A stretch of DNA of 64,000 nucleotides from DGNJ01 sp002388905 (GCA_036843405.1 DAITSJ010000009.1:1-64000); one strand, 5' to 3'; positions 18,852-28,351 are shown, counted from the stretch's first letter. Notes: a model not told the origin generated them from the sequence alone. Numbers and translations: made by a program.

Positions 18852-21269
18852 TCAGAAGTTGTACCGGGCCTTAATGCCGTAGTAGGCCTGAGCCTGGCGG
18901 GCGACACGGCCGTACTGGCGACCGATTACGCCCACCGCGGCATCGCGGTTGTTGACGAATTCCTCGTCGCCGACATTCTTGCCGAACACCATGATCTGGT
19001 ATCGGCCGGCCTTGTCCTCGATACCCAGGGTCACGTCGGTGACACCGTAGTCGTCCTGCTTGGTGAGCGGATCGTAGGTGAGCTTGAACTGGATATCGTC
19101 CTGCCAGGTGTAGCTGGCCTGCACGAAGGCGTCGAAGGGCATTTCGTCGAGCCACAGGTCATAGCGGGCGGAGACCCGGTAACTCAGGTCCGGCGCCGAG
19201 ACGGCATCGTTGCCCGATACATCCTGGGCGTCCATGGTGCCGTCGCCGTTGTTGTCGATAGTGCAGCCGGCGGCCATGGTCTGGCCCGGATAGCAGGGCT
19301 GGACCAGGTCCTTCATCTCCGTATCCAGCAGCGTCGCCGCCAGATCCAGGGTCAGCGACTCGGTGGCAAGCCAGGTGATATTGGCCTCCAGGCCCTCGGA
19401 ACGCAGGGTGCCGGCGTTGAAGGTCTCGGTGTTCACCGTGCCCGGCACCAGGCGGGAGGTCTGCAGGTCGTCCACTTCCTGCCAGAACAGCGCCAGGTTG
19501 GCGCGCAGGGCATTATCGAGCCAGCTGGATTTCATACCCAGTTCGTAAGCCTCGGCCACCGAGGGGTAGACGATGCTGTTGTCGAAGTTGGCATTGCGTC
19601 CGAAGTTGACCCCGCTGCCGATAAAGCCCCGGGACGCGGAAGCGTACAGGTTGACGTCGGGCGTCACGTCCCAGGAAACACCTATGCGGCCTGACCAGTC
19701 CTCGGAACGGTCGTCCCGCTCGAAGTCGGTGACCTGCTGGATGAATCCGAAATCTCTCTGCAGCGCGGGCAGGTCGAGGATCACGTCGTCACTGTTGAGA
19801 GCGTCGAAGTAAGGCGCCGTGGCCGGTCCCCGGATATTGCGGCGGAAGTATTCCAGCTCAACGTCTTCACGGGTCCAGCGCAGGCCCCCGAAAACGCGCA
19901 CTGTATCGGTGATATGCCAGGTGGCGTCGCCGAAGGCGGACCAGTTCTCCCACTGGGCTTCGGTGCTCAGGGGGTTGGCATCGAACCAGAAGGAGGCGAT
20001 ACCTTTGAGCGGTGAAGGATCGGGACCAAGGAAAATATCTTCACTGAAGACAATGGGCACTTCGTTTTTGGAGTCATCGGTATAGAGCTGGTAAAACCCG
20101 CCCAGGATCCACTCGAAATCGCCGGTGAAGCCCTCCAGGCGCAATTCCTGGGTGAAGTAGTCGGTCTTGAAGACGATGGGTGTCTCGCCCGGGTTGGGAT
20201 TGTAGTTTGAACTCTGGAAGCCGAAGATTGGAAGCACCGGGTTCATGATGTTGGCCGGGCTGCCATCGACGTCGATATCGCTGTACAGGTCCCATGCCCG
20301 GTAAGAGGTGATCGACTTGAGCGTGACATCCGCGTTCAGGTCCCAGGTCAGGTCGGCGCCGATACCCCAGTTTTCGGTATCGGATACGTTTTCCGCATTG
20401 ATATTGACTTCGTAGAGGTCGTCCACCACGGCCCGGCCGGCGGCGATATCGCCGTTGCCCATGGCCGCCAGGCGTGCCTGGCCCAGGGGACCGTCTTCGA
20501 CCTGCATGATAACACTGGGAGAGATGGCCGAATCCTGGCGCCGGTACTCCGCGGACAGCAGCAGGCTGGCATTGTCGGACAGGTCGATGTCGAGCTTGCC
20601 GAGCAGGCCCCAGCTGTCCTCGCCGCCCATGTCCTCGCCACCGGGGTAGTTGTTGTCGATATAGTCGTCCAGGTGCTTGGCATAGCCGGCCAGACGGCCG
20701 CGCACGGTTTCGCTGAAAGGGCCGCTGACGGCGAAGCGGGTGACGTATTCGCCGTCGTCCGTGGCGCTGGCTTCAACGTAACTTTCGAAGTTGTAAGTGG
20801 GCTTCTTGCGCACCACGTTGATGGCGCCGGCGGTGGCGTTGCGGCCGAACAGGGTGCCCTGGGGACCGCGCAGTATCTCGACCCGCTCGATGTCGCCCAG
20901 TTCCGCCTGGAATTCACCCACCCGGGCCAGGGGCACACCGTCCACCACAAAGGAAACGCTGGGCTGGATACCGCCTTCCAGGGCGAACGTATTCAGCCCG
21001 CGCATGCCGAAGCTGGAGCCGAAAGGCGCGAACGCCTGCTGGAAATTCAGGGAAGGGTTGGCCAGGGCCAGGTCGGTGGCGGTTTCGATCTGGGCGGTGC
21101 TCAGCTCGTCGCCGGAAATGGCCTGCACGGAAAGCGGCACGTCCTGGAGGCTCTGCTCGCGTTTCTGTGCGGTGACGACAATTTCCTCCAACGCCGCGTA
21201 GCCGGGGGCGGCTGTGGCTCCGATCGCTACTGCAAGCGCAGAGCGGACAATAGATGACTTCTTCAACAT
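18852..21269 (-). CDS. TonB-dependent receptor 1
   Basis: 805-residue outer-membrane receptor. Seen: a Sec signal peptide ending near APGYA (residue 25), TonB box EEIVVTAQ, plug domain with LRGPQGTLFGRNATAGAINVV, and a beta-barrel ending in the aromatic residue F (YYGIKARYNF). The barrel type resembles the large FecA/BtuB-unlike group common in marine and sphingomonad catabolic islands that import hydrophobic organic compounds. Odd: about residue 671 lies an EF-hand-like calcium loop, DNNGDGTMDAQD, between two cysteines in a probable external loop. It diverges from receptor 2 across 464 bp and lies upstream of the HsaA-like gene, but a terminator separates them. Confidence 0.92.
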   Translation of the reverse strand: MLKKSSIVRSALAVAIGATAAPGYAALEEIVVTAQKREQSLQDVPLSVQAISGDELSTAQIETATDLALANPSLNFQQAFAPFGSSFGMRGLNTFALEGGIQPSVSFVVDGVPLARVGEFQAELGDIERVEILRGPQGTLFGRNATAGAINVVRKKPTYNFESYVEASATDDGEYVTRFAVSGPFSETVRGRLAGYAKHLDDYIDNNYPGGEDMGGEDSWGLLGKLDIDLSDNASLLLSAEYRRQDSAISPSVIMQVEDGPLGQARLAAMGNGDIAAGRAVVDDLYEVNINAENVSDTENWGIGADLTWDLNADVTLKSITSYRAWDLYSDIDVDGSPANIMNPVLPIFGFQSSNYNPNPGETPIVFKTDYFTQELRLEGFTGDFEWILGGFYQLYTDDSKNEVPIVFSEDIFLGPDPSPLKGIASFWFDANPLSTEAQWENWSAFGDATWHITDTVRVFGGLRWTREDVELEYFRRNIRGPATAPYFDALNSDDVILDLPALQRDFGFIQQVTDFERDDRSEDWSGRIGVSWDVTPDVNLYASASRGFIGSGVNFGRNANFDNSIVYPSVAEAYELGMKSSWLDNALRANLALFWQEVDDLQTSRLVPGTVNTETFNAGTLRSEGLEANITWLATESLTLDLAATLLDTEMKDLVQPCYPGQTMAAGCTIDNNGDGTMDAQDVSGNDAVSAPDLSYRVSARYDLWLDEMPFDAFVQASYTWQDDIQFKLTYDPLTKQDDYGVTDVTLGIEDKAGRYQIMVFGKNVGDEEFVNNRDAAVGVIGRQYGRVARQAQAYYGIKARYNF

Positions 21270-21733
21270 CTGTGACTCCTCTTGGTTTCAGTTTTGGGTA
21301 TTTTTTATAAGGCGTGGGGGATCCGCCCCGGCGAGGGGAGGCGTGATCTCCTGATTTGGCAATTTGTCGGGCCGTTGCGCCGAAAGCTGACAGTCCTTCG
21401 AAGCAAGGCGGGGGGATTCTAGCCCAGGTGCCCCCTACCTGTGAAGACAGAAGGGACAAAAAGTGTTCATCGTGACATTTTTGCGGGGAGTGTTCCGGTG
21501 GCCGTGCTTTTGACCGGCACGACGAGGCAGAAAATAAAAGACAATGCAATTCCCTGAGTGGCGGCAGCCCGGAAGGTAAGCACGCTCGCAATTATTTCCT
21601 GCGTCCCGGTTGCGACTGTCTGACTGTCTGGCGACAGCAAAAACCGTTTTCCGGGATATCCCCTGCTTGTAACCTGTGTTTGTACTCTACACCTCTATTC
21701 GTAAAACAATTAATCACCTCAGAGGGGGGGCTT
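21270..21733. promoter_or_regulatory. Divergent promoter region of TonB receptors 1 and 2
   Basis: 464 bp without a convincing gene. It must contain both receptor promoters. A CCGGTGGCCGTGCTTTTGACC..GGCACG segment near 21494-21520 can fold into a short hairpin. A GTTCAT/GACATTTT pair near 21459-21476 resembles one upstream of the HsaA-like gene. The GAGGGGGGG just before 21734 is the ribosome site of receptor 2. Confidence 0.4.
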
Positions 21734-24109
21734 ATGTTCAATCCAAATTGTTTCGTTCCCGATACTTTCTTTCGATGCGCGTCTGCGGTTCTTCTGGCGT
21801 CACTTGCAACGACCGCCTATTCCCAGAACCAGCAAGGCGGTTCAAGGGCTGTCCTCGAAGAAATTGTCGTTACCGCCCGCAAGGTGGAGGAATCCCTGCA
21901 ATCGACGCCGGTGGCGGTCTCTGCCATCACGGAAGAGCAGATGAGGGTCCAGCAGATCGGCGACCTTGCTGATGTACAGAAGACCGCGCCCAACCTGCAA
22001 GTCGCCACGGGCGGGCCGGGCGGGGCCAACGTTGTCTTCGCCTCCCTGCGTGGCCAGTCCAGTCTCGTCGGCACCATTGCCGGTGATCCGGCCGTTGGGG
22101 TCTACCTGGACGGTGTCTATGTGGCCCGTAACTCGAGCCAGCTGGCGGACATGATCGACATGCAGCGGGTCGAGGTGCTGCGCGGTCCCCAGGGCACCCT
22201 GTTCGGGCGCAATACCACCGGCGGTGCGATCAGTCTGCTCACCAATAAACCCACGGATAAACTCGAGGGTTCGCTGGAGGTGCAACTGGGCAATTACGAG
22301 CACCGCGAAATAACAGGTGTGCTCAACGTGCCGGTCAGCGACAACCTGGCCACCCGCTTTGTCTATCGACATTCCGAGCATGATGGCTACGGCGACAATG
22401 ATTTTCTTGGCGAGGACGACCTCAATGACGAGGACCTTGATTTCTATCGCGTATCCGCCCTGTACACCGACCCGGGCGGAGACTGGGACCTGACAGTAAC
22501 CTTCGACCAGACCGACCGAAAAAGCGGCGGGCAACTGGCCGTGTTGACCGGTGTCGCCGACGCGGCGGTTGCACCGTTCAATGCACTTTTCCCCACATCG
22601 CTTCCCCGGGTATTTGCCGGATTGATGGGCGAGGATATCGATAATTACCTCAATTCCAACTCCGATTTCTGGACCAATTTCGCCAACGAAGACCAGTACA
22701 TGGACCTCACGACCCGGGGGGTTACCGCCACGCTCAATGTGGACCTGGGCTGGGGTGATTTTAAATCCATCACCGGGTGGCGGGATCTGGAAGAAACCGG
22801 TTTTAATGACAATGACGGAACACCCCTTACCCTGCTCAATACCGACCTGCTCAACGAGCAGGAACAGTGGTCCCAGGAATTCCAGTTGTCCGGCGGCAAA
22901 GGCAAGCTGAGCTGGATTGGCGGTCTGTACTGGTTTGAGGAGGACGCGTCGCAGTTCACTGTCTCGGTGAATTTTGTCTCGACGCTGTTTGCCTTCCTGG
23001 GCACGGGGCAGTTCATCGAGAGCTTTCCCAAGAACGATGCGGATGCGCTCAACACGTCCCGGGGCGCCTACGCGCAGGTTTACTACGACTTTACCGACAG
23101 CCTTACTCTCACCGTGGGCGCCCGCCATACGGTGGACGAGCGTGAAGTGACCCTGAAAAACCTCGACTCCATCGGTCCACCGCCGGTGTGTGACGACGCT
23201 CTTTCGGCGCTGTTGCCGCCGGGAGCGCCCTGCGCACTGGAAAGGGACGTGGATTATGACTACTGGTCGCACCTTATCGGGCTTGACTGGCAGGTTTCAG
23301 ACAATCTTTTTCTCTATGCCAAGACCAGTCGCTCTTTCCTGGCCGGCGGTTTCAACATCCGCCAGGGCTCCACGCCGGCGTATGAGCCCGAAGAAGTACG
23401 GGATGTGGAACTCGGCGCCAAGACCGACTGGCTGGACGGGCGCGTGAGGGCCAACCTGGCCATCTTCAGTGCCGACCAGAAGGGAATCCAGCGTCAGGTC
23501 AGCCGTTTTATCGGGGGTACGCCCACGACATTTGTCGCCAATGCCGGGAAGTCGACCGTGGAAGGCGTCGAACTGGAACTCAACGCTCTCTTGTGGGAAG
23601 GCATGGAAGCGCGGCTGACCGCCGGCTGGATAGACGCCGAATACGATGAGTTTACCGAGGAAAGGCTGATCGACGGTGACCAGGTGATTGTCGACCGTTC
23701 CGATGAGGAGATTCCCCAGGCGCCGGAACTCACCTATTCTATCGGGCTCACCCAGCGGTTGTCGCTGGCACTCGGTGAATTGACGCTCCATGCGGACTAT
23801 TCCTATATGGACGACGTGGTCTATTTTGCCACCACCGCCGACCCGGGCGCGTCGGCCCAACAGCAGCGATTGATCGCCGAGGGCAACGAGCTGGCCAGGC
23901 AGGACAGTTACGAGCTGGTTTCCGCCAAGGCCGCGCTGGCCCTGAAAAACAGCGGCTGGCGGTTCGAAATCTGGGGGCGGAACCTGACCGACGAAGAGTA
24001 TTCGGTGCGACAGTTTGCCGATCTCTACGCCACCGGCCCCTTTGGCTATGCGTGGGGTTTTCCCGGCAATCCACGCACTTATGGCGCCACTGTGCGCTAT
24101 GAGTTTTAG
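21734..24109 (+). CDS. TonB-dependent receptor 2
   Basis: 791 residues from the ATG at 21734, picked because GAGGGGGGG lies just upstream and the signal peptide then begins correctly (MFNPNCFVPDTFF.. ending TTAYS near residue 30). Seen: TonB box EEIVVTARK, plug motif LRGPQGTLFGRNTTGGAISLL, barrel ending in YEF. Same superfamily as receptors 1 and 3, but clearly a different barrel, so probably another ligand. The stop codon TAG straddles the left end of the inverted-repeat element: TA is probably target sequence and G the first base of the element, so the insertion changed the stop but not the protein. Confidence 0.92.
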   Translation: MFNPNCFVPDTFFRCASAVLLASLATTAYSQNQQGGSRAVLEEIVVTARKVEESLQSTPVAVSAITEEQMRVQQIGDLADVQKTAPNLQVATGGPGGANVVFASLRGQSSLVGTIAGDPAVGVYLDGVYVARNSSQLADMIDMQRVEVLRGPQGTLFGRNTTGGAISLLTNKPTDKLEGSLEVQLGNYEHREITGVLNVPVSDNLATRFVYRHSEHDGYGDNDFLGEDDLNDEDLDFYRVSALYTDPGGDWDLTVTFDQTDRKSGGQLAVLTGVADAAVAPFNALFPTSLPRVFAGLMGEDIDNYLNSNSDFWTNFANEDQYMDLTTRGVTATLNVDLGWGDFKSITGWRDLEETGFNDNDGTPLTLLNTDLLNEQEQWSQEFQLSGGKGKLSWIGGLYWFEEDASQFTVSVNFVSTLFAFLGTGQFIESFPKNDADALNTSRGAYAQVYYDFTDSLTLTVGARHTVDEREVTLKNLDSIGPPPVCDDALSALLPPGAPCALERDVDYDYWSHLIGLDWQVSDNLFLYAKTSRSFLAGGFNIRQGSTPAYEPEEVRDVELGAKTDWLDGRVRANLAIFSADQKGIQRQVSRFIGGTPTTFVANAGKSTVEGVELELNALLWEGMEARLTAGWIDAEYDEFTEERLIDGDQVIVDRSDEEIPQAPELTYSIGLTQRLSLALGELTLHADYSYMDDVVYFATTADPGASAQQQRLIAEGNELARQDSYELVSAKAALALKNSGWRFEIWGRNLTDEEYSVRQFADLYATGPFGYAWGFPGNPRTYGATVRYEF

Positions 24110-24377
24110 GGCCTGTTCACACTAATTGAATTACGCCTGTTGTGACTAAAAATTCGCCAATCGAGGCGCGAGGAGAGTAGTTTGGTTGTTCCAAATGAAC
24201 GACGAGTAACGAAGAGTGGCGGATTTTTAGCCACAACCCGAAGGGCTGGAGCCCTTTTTGCCCCCAGCGTTGTTGTCAGTCGCTCATTTAGAATGACTAA
24301 ACTTCGCTTCTTCCGTCTAGCTGGAGGCAAAAATGGCTTCCAGCAGGTGCAATACAATTAGTGTTAACAGGCCCTAA
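24106..24377. mobile_element. MITE-like inverted-repeat element
   Basis: About 270 bp with matching ends: the left end GGGCCTGTTCACACTAATTG and the right end, read on the other strand, differ at one base. Both ends are flanked by TA, a probable target duplication. Inside lie two further inverted-repeat pairs: 24140-24158 with 24218-24236 (TTGTGACTAAAAATTCGCC type), and 24245-24268 with 24320-24344 (GCTGGAGCC..CCCCAGC type). No transposase is encoded, so it would move only with help from a related full element elsewhere. Structure alone supports the call; the family is not identified. Confidence 0.7.
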
Positions 24378-24389
24378 GTTGATGTCTTA
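24375..24389. promoter_or_regulatory. Possible TTAAG-type operator upstream of the 24474 operon
   Basis: TAAG-TTGATGT-CTTA, 85 bp before the dehydrogenase start and touching the right end of the inverted-repeat element. Same arms and N7 spacing as the site at 51103-51118. Without the element the left arm would read TTAAG, making 5-bp arms. Confidence 0.35.
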
Positions 24390-24413
24390 ACCGGTGTAGC
24401 TTAGCATCCCTCC

Positions 24414-24442
24414 GGCCCTGCCTGTTTATAATCGGCAGGGCC
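24414..24442 (+). other. Hairpin in the leader of the 24474 gene
   Basis: GGCCCTGCC, 11-base loop, GGCAGGGCC: a perfect 9-bp stem 31 bp before the start codon. No T run follows. It may be the old terminator of receptor 2 or a leader structure of the next operon. Confidence 0.45.
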
Positions 24443-24473
24443 ATCCTTATACAAGACAAAAAGGAGACGAGGG

Positions 24474-25307
24474 ATGTTGAAGACCGGAGTAATCGGCCTC
24501 GGGCAAATCGGCGGCGGGGTGGCCGTGTGCCTGGCCCGCGCCGGACTGTTGGCGGCGGTGTACGATGTGCGGCCTGAAGCGGCGGAGGGGCTGGAAGGCG
24601 TGCCCGGCTGCGCGGCTTCTCCCGCCGAGGTTGCCCGCCAGTGTGATGTGGTTGTCGTCGCTGTGGTGGATGCCGACCAGGTGCGGGGCGTACTCAAGGG
24701 TGACAATGGGCTGCTCGCCGGCGCCCGGCCGGGAATGACGGTGGTGCTTCAGAGCACGGTATCGCTACCCGACCTGGAGGATCTCCGGGCCCTGGTCGAA
24801 GGCGGGCAAGGGGTGCTGGTGGACTGCGGCGTTACCGGCGGTACCCGGGCCGCGGACAAGGGGTTGGTGTCCCTGGTGGGTGCCGACCAGGAGACCTTCG
24901 AGCGTATCGAGCCCGTGCTGGAAGCCTTTTCCGCCGCGGTGGTCCATATGGGTGGTGCCGGCGCCGGCATGGCCGCCAAGATCGCCCGCAATGTGATTGT
25001 CTATTCCGTCTGGCGCGCCGGCCACGAGGGAGCGCTGCTGGCCGAGGCTGCCGGCGTCGACGTCAGGAAGCTGGCCGAGGCCATCGATATCAGCGCGGAG
25101 GCGGTGGGAGGCCCCACCACCTGGATGACACGTCCCGCGGAACCGGGTGATGATGAAGGCGAGAAGGCCCTGCGCCACCATGTCCTGGGATTGTTGACCA
25201 AGGATCTGGGAGCCGCGCTGTCGCTGGCGGAGGACCTGGGAGTCGACCTGCCCACAGCGCGTCTTTCCCGGGAATCCGCCAAAGAAATGTTGAAAATCGA
25301 GGAGTAA
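24474..25307 (+). CDS. NAD(P)-dependent beta-hydroxyacid dehydrogenase
   Basis: 277 residues with AAGGAG upstream. Seen: N-terminal Rossmann motif GVIGLGQIGGGVAVCLARAG (GxGxxG), the substrate-site signature DCGVTGGTRAADKG (residues about 120) and the catalytic Lys region GAGMAAKIARNVI near 163-172. This is the 3-hydroxyisobutyrate/tartronate-semialdehyde dehydrogenase family, which oxidises beta-hydroxy acids to semialdehydes or ketones. It is followed after 3 bp by a CMD-family gene, so they are co-translated. The substrate here is open. Confidence 0.85.
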   Translation: MLKTGVIGLGQIGGGVAVCLARAGLLAAVYDVRPEAAEGLEGVPGCAASPAEVARQCDVVVVAVVDADQVRGVLKGDNGLLAGARPGMTVVLQSTVSLPDLEDLRALVEGGQGVLVDCGVTGGTRAADKGLVSLVGADQETFERIEPVLEAFSAAVVHMGGAGAGMAAKIARNVIVYSVWRAGHEGALLAEAAGVDVRKLAEAIDISAEAVGGPTTWMTRPAEPGDDEGEKALRHHVLGLLTKDLGAALSLAEDLGVDLPTARLSRESAKEMLKIEE

Positions 25308-25310
25308 CGA

Positions 25311-25718
25311 ATGACCGATAGCAAAAAACAGGATGACTTGCTGGCCGAGGGCCTGCGCATGATGGACGAAGTCTACGGCCCCGGCGTCGGCGAGCAGACC
25401 AAGGCCGTGTCGGACATGCCTTTCCCCAGTGAAACCGTACGTCACCTTTTCGGCGAAATCTGGAACCGGCCACACCTGTCCATCCGCGACCGGCGGCTTT
25501 TGGTGATCGGCGCCACCGCCATGCTCGGCCGTGCCGACCTCATGGAGGTTCAGGTAAAGGGTGCGATCCTCAACGGCGAGCTCGACGACAAGCAACTGGA
25601 GGAGGCGGCGCTACACCTCGCTTTTTATACCGGCTGGGGCAATACCACCCAGACCTGGCGCGGTATCCAGGCAGCCAAGCAGAGTGTGGCCGAGGAACGC
25701 AAGAAAAACGGAGAATGA
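25311..25718 (+). CDS. Carboxymuconolactone decarboxylase (CMD) family protein
   Basis: 135 residues. Seen: the CMD core with RDRRLLVIGATAMLGRADLMEVQVKGAI in helix 2-3 and ALHLAFYTGWGNTTQ near residue 100. Known members include 4-carboxymuconolactone decarboxylase and AhpD peroxidases; AhpD's CxxC is absent, so it is a decarboxylase-like or unknown-function member. It immediately follows the dehydrogenase gene (3 bp gap) and shares its transcript. Confidence 0.82.
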   Translation: MTDSKKQDDLLAEGLRMMDEVYGPGVGEQTKAVSDMPFPSETVRHLFGEIWNRPHLSIRDRRLLVIGATAMLGRADLMEVQVKGAILNGELDDKQLEEAALHLAFYTGWGNTTQTWRGIQAAKQSVAEERKKNGE

Positions 25719-25969
25719 CGGTAACAGGCAGCGATGCCCGGTTGCAGTTTAGTGCTTTTGCCGGCCAGACCCATCCTCGCGGCGCGAGTGCACAGCTTCG
25801 CGCAAGCGGTGTGTCCGGAGCGGCGACACCGGCGGTATGAGTGGCTCGACCGCTTGTCGATCCGGAAAAACGAGCGCCGTGCGCTGGCGGCGCGATTATG
25901 CCAGAGGGGAGGACTCGCCACTTGGCGGTCCCCGGTAACGAATAACAGGGAAAACATCGAGAGGAATCC

Positions 25970-26887
25970 ATGAAAATCAATCTAGGTATGCCCCATTCAA
26001 TGCGTGTCCCGGCCATGACCCAGGAATGGGAACAGCAGCTCGACGGTGCCGGTATCGGAAGGGCGATTCAGGTGGCCGACGAGCTGGGTTTCAACAAGGT
26101 GATGCTGGGCGAGCATTTTGTTGTGCCCCGGGAGCATATTGCGCTCTCCGGCGACCATTACTTTCATACCCAGGTTGCGCTGGCGTTTGCCGCCGGCCAG
26201 ACCAAACGTATCAAGCTTTCCTCGTCGGTGAATATCCTGCCCCTGCAGCACCCCGCCGTACAGGCCAAGGCCTGGTCCACCCTGGACTGGCTCAGCGGCG
26301 GGCGTGCCGAGGCCATGTTCGGCGTGGGCTGGCTCAAGGAGGAATATGACATTCTCAATGTCCCTTTCCACGAGCGGGGCAAGATGTGCGACGAGTATAT
26401 CGATGCCATGATCGAGTTGTGGACCAAGGAGCAGCCGAAATACGAAGGCAAGTATGTTTCTTTCGACAATATCGGTTTTGCGCCAAAACCCCTTCAGAAG
26501 CCCCTGCCCATCTGGTTCGGCGGCGATGCCAGGCCGGTGCTGAGGCGGGTGGGTCGTGTCGGTCACGGCTGGTCGCCATTCCAGACGCCCCCGGAGAAAT
26601 TTCCGGAGTGTCTTGATTATATTCGCTCCCAGCCGGAATACGACGGTCGTCCCATCGAGGTGTTTTTTGCCCTGGAAATGCTCAACGTCGGCGCCCAGCA
26701 CGAAATCAAGAACGATCCCAGGGCACCGGGGGGCTGGGACGTCAACAAGATCGTCGAGCAGTGTGAGTGGTTGAAGGAGTTGGGTGTCACTGAAACCATC
26801 GTGCCTCAACCGCCTCTCGACGGTCCCGAGGCGTACCTGGATCGGCTGCGGTGGGTGGCCGAGGAAGTCATGCCCAAAGTCAGGTAG
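25970..26887 (+). CDS. Luciferase-like (LLM) oxidoreductase
   Basis: 305 residues, GAGAGGAA upstream of the ATG. Seen: LLM barrel signatures DELGFNKVMLGEHFVVP near 35-50, LSSSVNILPLQHPAVQAKAWSTLDWLSGGR near 85-115 and KPLPIWFGGDARPVLRRVGR near 178. It fits the TIGR03619-like group often labelled F420-dependent, although FMN is as likely in a proteobacterium. It follows the CMD gene after 251 bp and precedes a P450 after 198 bp; I see no gene in either gap. Confidence 0.83.
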   Translation: MKINLGMPHSMRVPAMTQEWEQQLDGAGIGRAIQVADELGFNKVMLGEHFVVPREHIALSGDHYFHTQVALAFAAGQTKRIKLSSSVNILPLQHPAVQAKAWSTLDWLSGGRAEAMFGVGWLKEEYDILNVPFHERGKMCDEYIDAMIELWTKEQPKYEGKYVSFDNIGFAPKPLQKPLPIWFGGDARPVLRRVGRVGHGWSPFQTPPEKFPECLDYIRSQPEYDGRPIEVFFALEMLNVGAQHEIKNDPRAPGGWDVNKIVEQCEWLKELGVTETIVPQPPLDGPEAYLDRLRWVAEEVMPKVR

Positions 26888-27085
26888 TCGGCGCTGGCAG
26901 CCTGTCGGACTGGTCTGATCCGGGAAGTCCGGCAGGCTGCGCGCACAGGGGCCGGGCGGGGGAGCCGCGCCAGGACCACAAAAGGCTGTCGCTAACCCTC
27001 GTCCCCCCGCCCGAAGACGGGAGAGTTCCAGTGCCTTCGGAACGCCGCGCAGATATTTCCCGGGTGAAAACACAGAGGCGATGTG

Positions 27086-28312
27086 ATGAATAAATCCCCC
27101 ATGACCGTTCCCAACAATGAAATTCCCTCCCATGTCCCGCCGGAGCTTGTCCGGGCCTACCCCCTCGGTGAGCGCAAGATCATCCTCGACAATCCCTTCG
27201 AGACCCTGATTCCGGAAGTCCACGAAGGCCCGGAGGTGTTTTTTGTCAAGGGTATCCACCAGGTCTACGGGGCGGGCTGGGTCGTCCGCCGGGCCGAGGA
27301 TTTGCGGGCAATTTACGAAGACAACGAGCATTTCACCAAGAAGGGCTTCAGTGGTTTTGCCGCCGCCGTGGGCGAGGACTGGAGCGTTATTCCCACGGAA
27401 CTGGAGCCGCCGCTGCACACCGAATTTCGCCGGGCCCTGAACAAGCTGTTCACGCCGAGAAAAATGGGCGAACTGGATGGCATGGTCCGGCAGCGGGCAA
27501 GGGAACTGATCGACCGGTTCAAAGGACAAGGCGAATGCGATTTCGTGCAGGCGTTCTCGGTGCCGTTTCCGGTAATGATTTTCCTGGAATTGCTCGGTCT
27601 GCCCGTGGACCGGATGGATCAGTTTCTCGAGTGGGAGCGCCAGTTACTGCATAGCAACGATGTCCAGGAGCGCGTCAAGGGTGTGCGTGCCGTGAAGGCC
27701 TATCTGCTGGAGGCCATCGAGGAGCGACGCCGGCACCCCGCCGACGACCTGATTACCAATGCCTTGAATTTGCAGGTGGAAGGCCGCTCCCTGACGCCGA
27801 TGGAAGTGTTTGGGCACTGTTTTAATCTGTATGTCGGCGGCCTGGATACCGTCGGCACCAACCTGGGCTGGCACTTTTATCACCTGGCGACGCATCCGGA
27901 GTTTCAATACTCGTTGCGCGCCGATGCCAGGCTGGTCAAGCCGGCCATTGAGGAGTTGTTGAGGGCCTACGCATCCGTTACCACCTTCCGGATTTGTACC
28001 AAGGAAACGAAAATCCGGGGGGTGACCATCAAGCCGGGGGACAAGGTGGCCATGGCGACACCATTGGCGGGGCGGGACCCCGAAGAATACGACAGGCCGC
28101 AAGAGGTGCGGGTCGACCGTAACCCCCGCCACCTGTCCTTTGGCGCGGGCATCCACAGTTGCCTGGGGCTGCACCTGGCCCGTCGGGAATTGACGGTTGC
28201 AATGGAAGAGATGTTTGCCGCCGTGCCTCCTTTCCGGGTCAAACCGGGAGCGGAAATCCCTTATTTTGTCGGGGGCATTCACCACCTGGAAGCATTGCCC
28301 ATCCAGTGGTAG
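27086..28312 (+). CDS. Cytochrome P450 (paralogue 1)
   Basis: 408 residues from the ATG at 27086 (a GTG one codon earlier is possible). Seen: I-helix GGLDTVGTN near 255, K-helix ELLR, and the heme loop LSFGAGIHSCLGLHLAR with the axial Cys at about 359. It is a soluble class I bacterial P450 needing a ferredoxin and reductase, neither of which is in the window. It is closely similar to the P450 at 48705 (same SHVPPEL start, GGLDT helix, heme loop). It probably hydroxylates a hydrophobic ring or side chain. Convergent with the GntR gene, 39 bp apart. Confidence 0.92.
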   Translation: MNKSPMTVPNNEIPSHVPPELVRAYPLGERKIILDNPFETLIPEVHEGPEVFFVKGIHQVYGAGWVVRRAEDLRAIYEDNEHFTKKGFSGFAAAVGEDWSVIPTELEPPLHTEFRRALNKLFTPRKMGELDGMVRQRARELIDRFKGQGECDFVQAFSVPFPVMIFLELLGLPVDRMDQFLEWERQLLHSNDVQERVKGVRAVKAYLLEAIEERRRHPADDLITNALNLQVEGRSLTPMEVFGHCFNLYVGGLDTVGTNLGWHFYHLATHPEFQYSLRADARLVKPAIEELLRAYASVTTFRICTKETKIRGVTIKPGDKVAMATPLAGRDPEEYDRPQEVRVDRNPRHLSFGAGIHSCLGLHLARRELTVAMEEMFAAVPPFRVKPGAEIPYFVGGIHHLEALPIQW

Positions 28313-28351
28313 GTTAATGGTCTGTCGACATTCAGGTTTGTTGGCCCTGGT

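Noticed and set aside
24106..24377. A small minus-strand gene inside the inverted-repeat element (24106-24357)
   Set aside because: The frame lies fully within the element and its nested repeats, and its protein has no known pattern.
25719..25969. A small gene between the CMD and luciferase-like genes
   Set aside because: The 79-codon frame has skewed Arg/Ala composition, no ribosome site and no family pattern.
25997..27529. 510-codon minus-strand frame across a luciferase-like gene and a P450
   Set aside because: It spans two real genes and their gap, and has no recognisable domain.
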